Assembly: GCA_031278635.1 (NCBI GenBank)
Contig: JAITKA010000001.1
Coordinates: forward strand, 1-44,836
DNA from: Deltaproteobacteria bacterium
GTDB lineage: Bacteria; Desulfobacterota; Desulfarculia; Adiutricales; Adiutricaceae
DNA: 44,836 nt
Direction of reading: 5' to 3'
Numbering within the stretch: the stretch's first letter is position 1; every line of letters starts with the position of its first letter. The notes under the pieces were generated by a model. That model saw only the letters and a list, made by a program, of their open reading frames with translations, did no database searches and was not told where the DNA came from. The translations under genes were made by a program, and so were the position numbers. This document shows positions 25,686 through 33,389 of this stretch, piece after piece.

Positions 25686-26914
25686 CAGGATTTGCCCGCC
25701 AGGTGGGGCGGGCTTGGTTTCCCGTGGCCGAAAAGGGCGAAAAATAGGATGATCATGAAAACCAAAAAGATCGGGGAGGCGACGTAGACCACGGAGTAGG
25801 TGCCGAAATAGCCGGCCAGGAGGCCCAGGAACAGCACCCCCAGGCCAATGCCCAGGTCAAAGCAGATGAAGAAGACGGCCGAGGCCGCGGTCCGGCGCTC
25901 CGAGGGGACGGAGGAGAGGGTCAGGGCCTGGATGGCCGGGAAGATGGTGCCAAGGCCCAGGCCGTAAAAGATCGAGGCTATGGTCATGGGGACGGGGCGG
26001 GGGAACATGACCAAAACCAGTATGGCCATGAGCAAAACCGCGGCGCCCGGCGGGATGACGGCGACGGGGCCGTAGCGGTCGTATATCCGGCCCGTGGTGG
26101 TCCGGGCCAGGACGGTCCCGATGGTCGAGACGACGAAAAAGGTGGCGGCGTTGGTCAGGCCGAGCTCCTGGCAGTATATGGCAAGGTAAGAGGTGATGGC
26201 GCAGCAGGAGGCCCCGACTATGAAGATCAGCGAGGCAGGCCCCAGGGCCCTGGTCTCGATGAAAGACGCGAGGCCCGGGGGATCGGGGGCCAGATCCGAG
26301 GAGAGGCGTATGAGCGGGAGCCTCAGGCTGATTATGGCGGCCAAGAGCGAGCAGGCGGCGACCGAGGAGAACATGACCTTGTAGCCGAAGTCGTTGTAGA
26401 GGTCAATCCCCACCAGCGGGCCCGCGGCCAGGGCCACCGTGGCCCCCAGGCCCAGGTAGCCCAGCCCCTCGCCCAGCCTTTGCGGCGGGATGACCTGGGC
26501 GGCCATGGAGACCATCAGGGTGGAGGTGAGGCCCACCCCGGCCCCGTGGAGGATCCTCGCCAGGGCGTAAAAAAACGGGTGGGGGATCACAAAGAACGTG
26601 AGAGACCCGACGAAGCAGATGCCGAACCCGCACCTGAGGACCCTGGTCGCCCCCAGCCAGCGGCTCAGGCGGGTGGTCATGACCCTGGTGACGACCGCCG
26701 AGGCGGCGAAGGAGCCGAAGATAAGGCCTATTTCCTCCTTTGAGCAGCCCTGGGCGTCCAAATATAGCGACAGGGTCGGCAGCAGCATGTCGAATCCAAA
26801 GAAAATGCAGAAATTTATGGCGATGAAGGTGGCGAAAGTCAGGTTCCAGAGGGGCGGCTTGGAATTGGCGGACGAGGCCTCCTGTCCGGGGGTTGGGGGG
26901 GTACCTGAAGGCAT
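25685..26914 (-). CDS. MFS transporter
   Basis: A 409-aa major facilitator with about 12 transmembrane helices; the first starts near LTFATFIAINFCIFFGFDMLLPTLSLYL. Between helices 2 and 3 the segment RVMTTRLSRWLGATRVLRCGF corresponds to the MFS motif A region, and TGRIYDRYGP is its repeat in the second half. It belongs to the drug/metabolite-type MFS; substrate unknown. ATG 26914 was chosen because GAGGT precedes it; an upstream 32-residue extension has no support. It is first in the operon and its stop overlaps the RnfC-like start, so its transport function may be linked to the electron-transfer module. Confidence 0.85.
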   Translation of the reverse strand: MPSGTPPTPGQEASSANSKPPLWNLTFATFIAINFCIFFGFDMLLPTLSLYLDAQGCSKEEIGLIFGSFAASAVVTRVMTTRLSRWLGATRVLRCGFGICFVGSLTFFVIPHPFFYALARILHGAGVGLTSTLMVSMAAQVIPPQRLGEGLGYLGLGATVALAAGPLVGIDLYNDFGYKVMFSSVAACSLLAAIISLRLPLIRLSSDLAPDPPGLASFIETRALGPASLIFIVGASCCAITSYLAIYCQELGLTNAATFFVVSTIGTVLARTTTGRIYDRYGPVAVIPPGAAVLLMAILVLVMFPRPVPMTIASIFYGLGLGTIFPAIQALTLSSVPSERRTAASAVFFICFDLGIGLGVLFLGLLAGYFGTYSVVYVASPIFLVFMIILFFALFGHGKPSPPHLAGKS

Positions 26915-28057
26915 CGTGGACCTCGTCGCCGGGGCCAAAAAACCGTGGCGGGTTTGGGCGGCCCCGCCGGGCAAACCATGGCTGGCGGATATTGGATCGG
27001 CTTCCGGCAAATGGGGGTAAACGATGCCTAATCAGGGCAAAAAAATTACCCCGTTAACTGTTCGATGTCGCAAAAAAACTATATATGTTTGTATGGGGAT
27101 CAAAATTCGTTAACGGTCCATGCCGAAAGCAAAAAAATTCTCGCGCGGGACTTGACCATACCAGCCCTTGGGGCAAACCTTTGGCCCGACGCATCCTGGC
27201 GGCGTCGTCCCTGGCCGGCGGGACACCGGGACCGCGAGGCCCGGTGGCGGCGACAGCGTAGAGAAAAAATATCATAAGGGTAGGTAAATTTCAACCTTTA
27301 GAGTTTTTAACCTAGCCAAAGTCCCGCGATAAAACGTTAACCGCCCAACCGCGGATGGCCCCCCGCCGGCCCGGCGAAGGCCCATGCCTGCCGGGCGCGT
27401 TTAAAAACCGGGGGAAGGAAACGCCGTTGGGTTATAACTTAGGGCTTATTGGTTAGTGATGGGAGGGTTATGGCAGTCACTTAATTGTCTGATATGGGTA
27501 TGATAACCATGTAGTGGTAGGCCATCTTTGAATGGCGCATGGATGGGGCGGGCCTAAGGCAAGGCTTGGGGGATGAATCGGGGTGGGTTTGGAAGTACGG
27601 GAAAACAAAAGCGAAAGTGGCGGGCGTGGGGCCGGGGCGAGGACGTTTGGTTGGTTTGGGCGCAAGTGCGGGTAAACAGAGGAAAAAATAATGGGGTTTT
27701 CGTTTCCCGTTAGACCGGGGCCGGGAATTTGGGTTAGCGTTAAGCTTAAACTTGACATATTGGCCGCGGGGGCGGTGCGGGGGCCGTTTCGGCGGGCGGG
27801 GCGGTGGGGCTGGGCTGAGGGGATTTACCAGTCGCGGGGGCATGTTATGGCGGGATTGGGGGATAGGCGGCAGGCTGGTCAAAATGCCTAGCCTACCAGT
27901 TTTTTCTGACGTTTTTTCTGACGTGGCTAGGCGAACGGGCGGATACGGGTGAGTTAACGAAGGGGTCATGGTCGATTAGTGGTTGTTTTTACTGGATAAT
28001 TCTGGCGGTGAATTAATAAACTTTATTTACCGCGGATGGAACTTATGACAAATTATA
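26915..28057. other. Spacer between divergent MFS and nfn operons
   Basis: No gene supported. About 27440-27890 shows strong strand asymmetry, with many G-runs and few C on the plus strand. A 162-aa Pro-rich frame on the minus strand (27481-27969) is a by-product of this bias. A tandem TTTTTTCTGACG pair lies at about 27900-27922. The two operons it separates are divergent, so promoters for both must lie here. Confidence 0.5.
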
Positions 28058-28086
28058 TTGACAACTTGGTTGGAACCAGGTAATAT
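28058..28086 (+). promoter_or_regulatory. sigma70 promoter of nfnAB
   Basis: TTGACA (28058-28063), 17 bp, TAATAT (28081-28086). The nfnA start is 215 bp downstream, so the mRNA would have a ~200-nt leader (about 28093-28301). That leader contains no frame I recognise and no riboswitch class I could identify. Confidence 0.75.
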
Positions 28087-28301
28087 GAAAAAAATTAAGT
28101 TCCGGAGCGCATTCGGTTCCTGGCGCCTGAATCCTTTTCAGCTAGCTACGGCAACGACTCTTTACGTTTCCAATCCGCACTAACATGATCCCATGTCAAT
28201 CGAATACATCCTTCAACCAAACTCATCCATCCGGTAAATCCTATCCTTGCGATCGGAATTATCGCTAGCGAAAAGGGGCAATCACTAAGAATGGTGTCAA
28301 C

Positions 28302-29138
28302 ATGTACAAAATAGTCAAAAGGCAAGCGCTCAACCACAAGGTTACCCTCCTTGAGGTGCGGGCCCCGTTGGTCGCCGCCAAGGCCCAGGCCGGGCAGTTT
28401 TTAATCCTGAGGGTGGACGAGCGCGGGGAGCGGATCCCGCTCACCATTTGCGGGACCAACCCCGACAATGGGACCATCACGATCATATTCCAGATCGTCG
28501 GGGCCTCCACCGAGCTTCTGAACCACGTGCCCGAGGGGGCGTCCATCCACGACGTCGTGGGGCCCCTGGGAAACCCGACGGTTTTGGAGGGGAAAAAGGT
28601 CTGCGTGATCGGCGGCGGGGTCGGCACGGCCATCTCCCTGCCCGTGGCCCAGCTGGGCAAACGCCTTGGCTTGACCGTCCACTCCATCGTGGGTTACCAA
28701 AACAAGGATTTGGTCATATTGGAGCAAGACTTCGTGAGCTGCTCCGACAAGCTCGTGATCATGACCGACGACGGCAGCTACGGCAAGAAAGGCCTGGTCA
28801 CCACGGCCTTGCAGGAGCTCATCGATGCCGGGGAGGTCTATGACGAGGTTGTCGCCATCGGCCCGCTGGTCATGATGAAGGCCGTGGTCGCCGTGACGAA
28901 GCCGCATAACATAAGGACGACCGTCTCGCTCAACTCGTTGATGCTCGACGGGACCGGCATGTGCGGTTGCTGCAGGGTCAACATCGGCGGCCAGGTAAAG
29001 TTCACCTGCGTGGACGGCCCCGATTTTAACGGTTTTGACGTCGATTTCGACGAGGCGGCCTCCCGCTCGCGTCAATATTTCGACTGGGAACGGGCCGCCC
29101 ATGAAAGGGTAATCAATTCATTCAAGGAGAAAGCTTAA
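28302..29138 (+). CDS. nfnA: NfnA/SudB-type ferredoxin-NADP+ reductase subunit
   Basis: This is the small subunit of the electron-bifurcating NADH-dependent ferredoxin:NADP+ oxidoreductase (also known as SudB, or the gltB-associated ferredoxin-NADP reductase alpha subunit). A FAD-binding beta-barrel (about 5-100, with IPLTICG) is followed by an NAD-binding domain with KKVCVIGGGVGTAI (about 98-111), and a C-terminal [2Fe-2S] site GTGMCGCCRV...FTCVDGP. The length of 278 aa is standard. The ribosome-binding site is weak. The stop overlaps the next start (TAATG), indicating coupling with nfnB. Confidence 0.93.
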   Translation: MYKIVKRQALNHKVTLLEVRAPLVAAKAQAGQFLILRVDERGERIPLTICGTNPDNGTITIIFQIVGASTELLNHVPEGASIHDVVGPLGNPTVLEGKKVCVIGGGVGTAISLPVAQLGKRLGLTVHSIVGYQNKDLVILEQDFVSCSDKLVIMTDDGSYGKKGLVTTALQELIDAGEVYDEVVAIGPLVMMKAVVAVTKPHNIRTTVSLNSLMLDGTGMCGCCRVNIGGQVKFTCVDGPDFNGFDVDFDEAASRSRQYFDWERAAHERVINSFKEKA

Positions 29139-30574
29139 TGGCTAAAGGGTCAGAGACAAAAGTCCCCATGCCGACCCAGGACCCCCTGGTCCGGGTCACG
29201 AATTTTTCGGAAGTGGCCACGGGTTATGGGGAAGCCGAGGCCAGGACAGAGGCCGAGCGCTGCCTAAGCTGCAAGAAGAAGCCCTGCGTGGACAATTGCC
29301 CGGTGGGAATCGACATCCCGGCCTTCATAGCCGAGATCAACAAGGGGGATTACGAGGCGGCATACAAGGAAATATTGAAGTACGGAAGCCTCCCGGCCGT
29401 CTGCGGCAGGGTTTGCCCCCAGGAAAGCCAGTGCGAGGCCACCTGCCTTAGGGGCCGCAAGGGCAAGGCCGAGGCCGTGGCCATAGGCCGGCTGGAGCGT
29501 TTCGCGGCCGACTGGAACCTGGCCAAGGCGGCCAAGGGCAACGGCTCGAAGGCCCCGGCGGTCAGCCTGACCGGGCCCAAGGTGGCCGTCATCGGTTCCG
29601 GGCCGGCCGGGCTCTCCTGCGCGGGCGTCCTGGCCGACAAGGGCTTCGCCGTCACGGTCTTCGAGGCCCTGCATATCCCCGGCGGCGTTTTGGTTTACGG
29701 CATCCCGGAATTCCGGTTGCCCAAGGCCATAGTGCGCCAGGAGATAGCCGCCCTCCGCGACAAGGGCGTGGACATCCAGACCAACGTCGTGGTGGGCAAG
29801 ACCGTGACCGTGGACGAGCTCTTCGAGAGGGACGGCTACAAGGCCGCCTTCATCGGCAGCGGGGCGGGCCTCCCGATCTTCATGAACATCCCCGGCGAGG
29901 CCCTGAACGGCGTCTACTCGGCCAACGAGTTTCTGACCCGCGTGAACCTCATGAAGGCCTACGAGGGCGACGCCTCGACCCCGATATTCAAGGGCAAGAG
30001 GTTCTCGGTCGTCGGCGGCGGCAACGTGGCCATGGACGCGGCCCGCTGCGCCAAGCGCCTCGGGGCGGAGGTCTACATCGTCTACCGCCGCTCGGCCAAG
30101 GAACTCCCGGCCAGGGCCGAGGAAGTCGAGCATGCCCACGAGGAAGGCATCATCTTCAAGTTCCTTTGCAGCCCCACGGAAATCCTCGGCTACCGCAACC
30201 CGGATAACCCCCGCGACCCCAAGAACGGTTGGGTGCGCGCGGTTACCTGCGTGGAGATGGAGCTCGGCGAGCCCGACGCCTCGGGCCGCAGGCGGCCGAT
30301 CCCCAAAAAGGACGGCGAGTTCACCATAGAGACGGACTCGGTGATCATGGCCCTGGGGACCTCCCCGAACCCCCTGATCGCCAGCACCACGGCCGGCCTC
30401 AAGACCCAGAAGTGGGGCGGGCTGATAGCCGACGAGTACGGCCTGACCTCCCGCGATAACGTCTGGGCCGGCGGGGACGCCGTCACCGGCGCCGCCACGG
30501 TCATCCTGGCCATGGGGGCGGGCAAGAAGGCGGGCCTGGCCATAGCCGAGGCCCTCTCTGGGGCGAAGAAGTAG
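29138..30574 (+). CDS. nfnB: NfnB/SudA-type NADPH oxidoreductase (GltD-like)
   Basis: This is the large Nfn subunit, 478 aa. N-terminal Cys-rich motifs CLSCKKKPCVDNCPVGIDIP (about 42-61) and CGRVCPQESQCEATC bind two [4Fe-4S] clusters. GSGPAGLSCAG is the FAD dinucleotide loop and VVGGGNVAMDAAR the NADPH loop, as in GltD. With NfnA it couples NADH and reduced ferredoxin oxidation to NADP+ reduction by flavin-based bifurcation. AAGGAG lies 8 nt upstream and the start overlaps the nfnA stop by one base. A stand-alone glutamate synthase small subunit is less likely because the FNR-like partner is adjacent and no gltB is present. Confidence 0.93.
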   Translation: MAKGSETKVPMPTQDPLVRVTNFSEVATGYGEAEARTEAERCLSCKKKPCVDNCPVGIDIPAFIAEINKGDYEAAYKEILKYGSLPAVCGRVCPQESQCEATCLRGRKGKAEAVAIGRLERFAADWNLAKAAKGNGSKAPAVSLTGPKVAVIGSGPAGLSCAGVLADKGFAVTVFEALHIPGGVLVYGIPEFRLPKAIVRQEIAALRDKGVDIQTNVVVGKTVTVDELFERDGYKAAFIGSGAGLPIFMNIPGEALNGVYSANEFLTRVNLMKAYEGDASTPIFKGKRFSVVGGGNVAMDAARCAKRLGAEVYIVYRRSAKELPARAEEVEHAHEEGIIFKFLCSPTEILGYRNPDNPRDPKNGWVRAVTCVEMELGEPDASGRRRPIPKKDGEFTIETDSVIMALGTSPNPLIASTTAGLKTQKWGGLIADEYGLTSRDNVWAGGDAVTGAATVILAMGAGKKAGLAIAEALSGAKK

Positions 30575-30620
30575 GCGCCTTTGGGCGCGCCCATGAAAAA
30601 GGCGGGCTTAACCGGAAGGG

Positions 30621-30652
30621 GGCAAGCGGCGGGTGAGACCCCGCCGCTTGCC
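30621..30652 (+). other. Perfect 13-bp hairpin after nfnB
   Basis: GGCAAGCGGCGGG (30621-30633) and CCCGCCGCTTGCC (30640-30652) with a 6-nt loop. No T-tract; likely an mRNA 3'-end stabiliser ahead of the true terminator. Confidence 0.6.
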
Positions 30653-30763
30653 AACGGGCGCGAAGGCATCGTCGGAACGATGAGGTAAGGTTGACGGGAA
30701 TCCTCCCAGGGTCATGTCCCCGGGGGAAGGCGAAAGGCCGGGCTTAGGGTCCGGTAAGCAAGG

Positions 30764-30790
30764 AACCGGGCCCAAAAAGCCCGGTTTTTT
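30764..30790 (+). terminator. Intrinsic terminator of nfnAB
   Basis: AACCGGGC/GCCCGGTT (30764-30771/30779-30786) followed by a T-run. The T-run touches the stop codon of the convergent XRE gene. Confidence 0.85.
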
Positions 30791-31004
30791 ACATGAAAAA
30801 GCGGTCCTTATCGTCAACGGTGTAACCGAGGGCGTTCATGACCTTCTTGATGTTCTTCAAAAGAACGGGTTTGCCGGTTTCCAGGCGGGTGATGGTGAGG
30901 GAAGAGACGCCGGCCATGCGGGCCAGGGAGTTTTTGTCCAACAGTTGGGACTTTCTGGCCGTCTCGAAGGCCTGGGGGTTGACTTTCGCTGTTTCTTGCA
31001 TCAT
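30789..31004 (-). CDS. Small XRE-family helix-turn-helix regulator (~70 aa)
   Basis: HTH_3 protein with SLARMAGVSSLTITRLETGK (about residues 26-45) as the helix-turn-helix. It resembles the regulator at 1717 in length and in its C-terminus (ALGYTVDDKDRFF versus ALGFSLDEKDKIF). Two consecutive ATGs (31004 and 31001) follow AGGAG; the second has the better spacing. It is convergent with nfnAB and overlaps that terminator, so read-through in either direction could matter. Target unknown. Confidence 0.8.
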   Translation of the reverse strand: MMQETAKVNPQAFETARKSQLLDKNSLARMAGVSSLTITRLETGKPVLLKNIKKVMNALGYTVDDKDRFFM

Positions 31005-31149
31005 TTTCTCCTTGCGACAAGAAATGTTTTTTATGAGGTTTGCCCTAAACCTCGATCCTATACCGAGTTTGGACGTTGAGGGAACAAAGTCGTAAGATAT
31101 TAGGCTCATAAAGATAACCGGTCAGCGGAGCGAACCGATTACTTCACGC

Positions 31150-31184
31150 AATAGGCTATTAAAAAAAATAATAGCCTATTTTTA
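31150..31184 (+). terminator. Orphan intrinsic terminator
   Basis: Perfect 12-bp arms AATAGGCTATTA (31150-31161) and TAATAGCCTATT (31169-31180) with an A7 loop, followed by TTTATT. No plus-strand gene is upstream apart from nfnB, which already has its terminator. Confidence 0.8.
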
Positions 31185-31939
31185 TTGGCGGGGATTCTGC
31201 CCATGCCCAATCCAGTTGGCATAATCCCTGCCGGTGGCCCAATCTCGCCGGCCAAAGCTTTGGCGGCCAAAGCCTTGGCCGGCCAAAATCATTGCCCTTA
31301 AACTAAAAATAGCTTGTATTTTAATTAACTAAAAAGTATTGTCTAATTTACGTAGGTATTTAGTTGATATTTAGCAGAAAAGTAACATAAATGATAAAAA
31401 TAGGCTAGTCATTTTTCCTTTAGACGGGTTCTAACGATACGCATTGCAAATGGTATTCTTGATTTTCCTTACAGGGCCCTTGCAAAAGAAGATTATAAGT
31501 ATCTTTTAAGATATTTTATTTTGGTAAAACAAAAGTAGAATATAGAAATTAGGCCATTGAGAATTCATCGCTTGAACTCTAGCCATGCATAATCACTACG
31601 TGAGAGGTAGTGTAACCAAAAAATCTATCCATGTCAATAAAAATTTTTTTTATTTTTTCGAAGTTGGTCTCACTTAGCCGAGCTGTGAATAATGGTTATT
31701 TTTAAGTCAAGGCTTTAGTGACATTATCCGCAGCTCAGGCCTATTGGAAATACTGAAATTACTTGAACTTCGAGTAGACACGCCTGAATTTCAGGCATGG
31801 GTTTTCAATTTCTGAGAGTTTGACTGAAAGGTAATTTACCAATTAGCAATTCTATCGCTCGATCTGAACTTGGATCACGTGTTTGCTCCATCATTGCACC
31901 TAAGCCTGCTGGCAATTATTCCGTATTATACCGGCAAAG

Positions 31940-32200
31940 ATCCTATGGCGCTATATTAGACCTCACTACCGGACAAGGCCTAATAATCGCTCAAAGCCTG
32001 CGGCTATGGCCGATTATTAGGGCTCACTAGGGGTCAGAGCCTGTTTTGATCAACCAAGACCGGGGTTATGCCGATTATTATGCCTCACTAGCGGTCAGAG
32101 CCCATTTTGATCCACAAAGCCTCGGGTAGGTCCGGGTATTGGCCCATATTGGTGGTCAGTTCGGGTCCTGGGTTCGGACAATTTTTGGATAGGGCCAATA
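31940..32200. repeat. Degenerate 61-bp tandem repeat
   Basis: Units share a CTATTAGACCTCACTA-like core, with anchors (A/G)CCTCACTA or variant at 31960, 32021 and 32082 (spacing 61), and a weaker copy at 32142. TGATC and GGTCAGAGCC are also shared. Weaker traces continue to about 32340. No coding frame is conserved. Confidence 0.75.
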
Positions 32201-32582
32201 TTTGCGGCCGATGGCCATTTTGGGATCGGCAGGATCCTGGTTGGGCCGGATATTTACGCCCAACCGGGGGTCGCGACCGATCCCGGGCCCAAAATTGGTT
32301 GCCCATGGCCCGATCGGTAAGCCCCGATATGGGCCAAAGAAACCACGCGGGCCGACCGATCCGTCTAAGGTGGGCCGAAAGGTTGGCTTTGGGCGGGGAA
32401 ACTTTAGCCGGTGAAAATTAACCATGGTGGCGGGGGCGCGCCCCGTCGTGGTATAATCTCGTCGGAAAAAGGTTTGTCAGTCGTTGGCTTAAGCGCCCGG
32501 GGGCCAGCGGTTTCTGGGTTGGGTCTAAATCGTTTGGCCGGGCGGTTAGGGGCCTTTGGCCCCGGCGTAGCGAGAGGTTCCC

Positions 32583-33389
32583 ATGGCCAGCGAACTGATG
32601 GATGAATTCATTTTCGACGCCCGCGACCACCTGACCACGGCCGGGACCCAGCTCCTGGAGCTGGAGAAACGGCCCGATTCCCTCGAGGATCTGAACGCCC
32701 TCTTGGGCACCCTCCACACGATCAAGGGCAACAGCGGTTTCGTCAATCTCAGAAACCTCTACTCCATGCTTCACGGGGCCGAGAACCTCCTCCAGACGGT
32801 CAGGGAGGCCCCTGGCCACGTCTGCCCCCCGGCCATCATCAACCAACTGTTCCAGGTCCTGGACGCCGTGGAAGCCATCCTCTCCCGGCTGGAGGCCGGC
32901 GAGGACGAGGACGTCGATTGGCTCCCCGCCCTGAACCAGGCCATCGCCGAGGCCGAGGCCTCGCTGTCGCGCCCCGATGGGGCGGAACCGCCCCAGGATC
33001 CCGGGCCGCCGGAACCCGCGGCCCCGGAACCCGGGCCCGAGCCGGAACCGGAGCCCGCGCCCCAGCCCGCCGAGGCCGCCGGGGCGGGGGGAGCCATGGT
33101 GGTGGTGCTGGGGGACGGGAAGCTGGCCGCGGAGGGGCAAGGGTATTTAAGCTATCTGGGGAGCGGGAAGGGCTACCTGGTCCTGGACGCGAACGGCCTG
33201 GGCAGCCTGGGTTTCGACGAGATTCGGCTGATCAGGGAGCTGGTCTTCATTGACGACGAGCGCTTCGCCCTGATACTGGACAGGGACAGGCAGCCGGATT
33301 TTTGGCGCGTTTTGGTCCTCTGGTCGCTGGAGAACAAGATTCGCGCCTTCCCGGACCTGGCCGGGGCCAAGGCCGGGCTGGGTTTTTAA
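32583..33389 (+). CDS. HPt domain protein with C-terminal STAS-like domain
   Basis: Residues 1-120 are a CheA-type histidine phosphotransfer domain: DEFIFDARDHL, then HTIKGNSGF with the phospho-acceptor His45, and GAENLL. A Pro/Glu-rich linker follows (about 130-168). Residues 173-265 (MVVVLGDG, YLVLDANGLGSLGF, FWRVLVLWSLENKIRAFPDLAGAKAGL) look like a STAS/anti-anti-sigma fold, but the usual phospho-Ser position is not a serine. No kinase or response regulator is near. The stop is immediately followed by the sugar dehydrogenase gene, so the protein may regulate polysaccharide synthesis; this is inference. GAGAGG precedes the start. Confidence 0.8.
   Translation: MASELMDEFIFDARDHLTTAGTQLLELEKRPDSLEDLNALLGTLHTIKGNSGFVNLRNLYSMLHGAENLLQTVREAPGHVCPPAIINQLFQVLDAVEAILSRLEAGEDEDVDWLPALNQAIAEAEASLSRPDGAEPPQDPGPPEPAAPEPGPEPEPEPAPQPAEAAGAGGAMVVVLGDGKLAAEGQGYLSYLGSGKGYLVLDANGLGSLGFDEIRLIRELVFIDDERFALILDRDRQPDFWRVLVLWSLENKIRAFPDLAGAKAGLGF

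Larger units (their letters stand above)
31005..32582. other. 1.6-kb spacer without protein genes
   Basis: Holds an orphan intrinsic terminator (31150-31184), REP-like GGCCAAAG segments (31237-31290), an AT-rich stretch to about 31700, a GCCTGAA-T-TTCAGGC palindrome near 31783, and the 61-bp repeat block from 31940. No protein-coding frame is supported. Confidence 0.6.

Noticed and set aside
23210-27010. Complete canonical Rnf complex
   Set aside because: rnfA, rnfE and rnfG are absent, and key flavin and NADH motifs are not visible in the parts that are present.
27481-27969. 162-aa Pro-rich minus-strand frame
   Set aside because: It results from the G-rich plus strand. No ribosome-binding site, domain or sensible composition.
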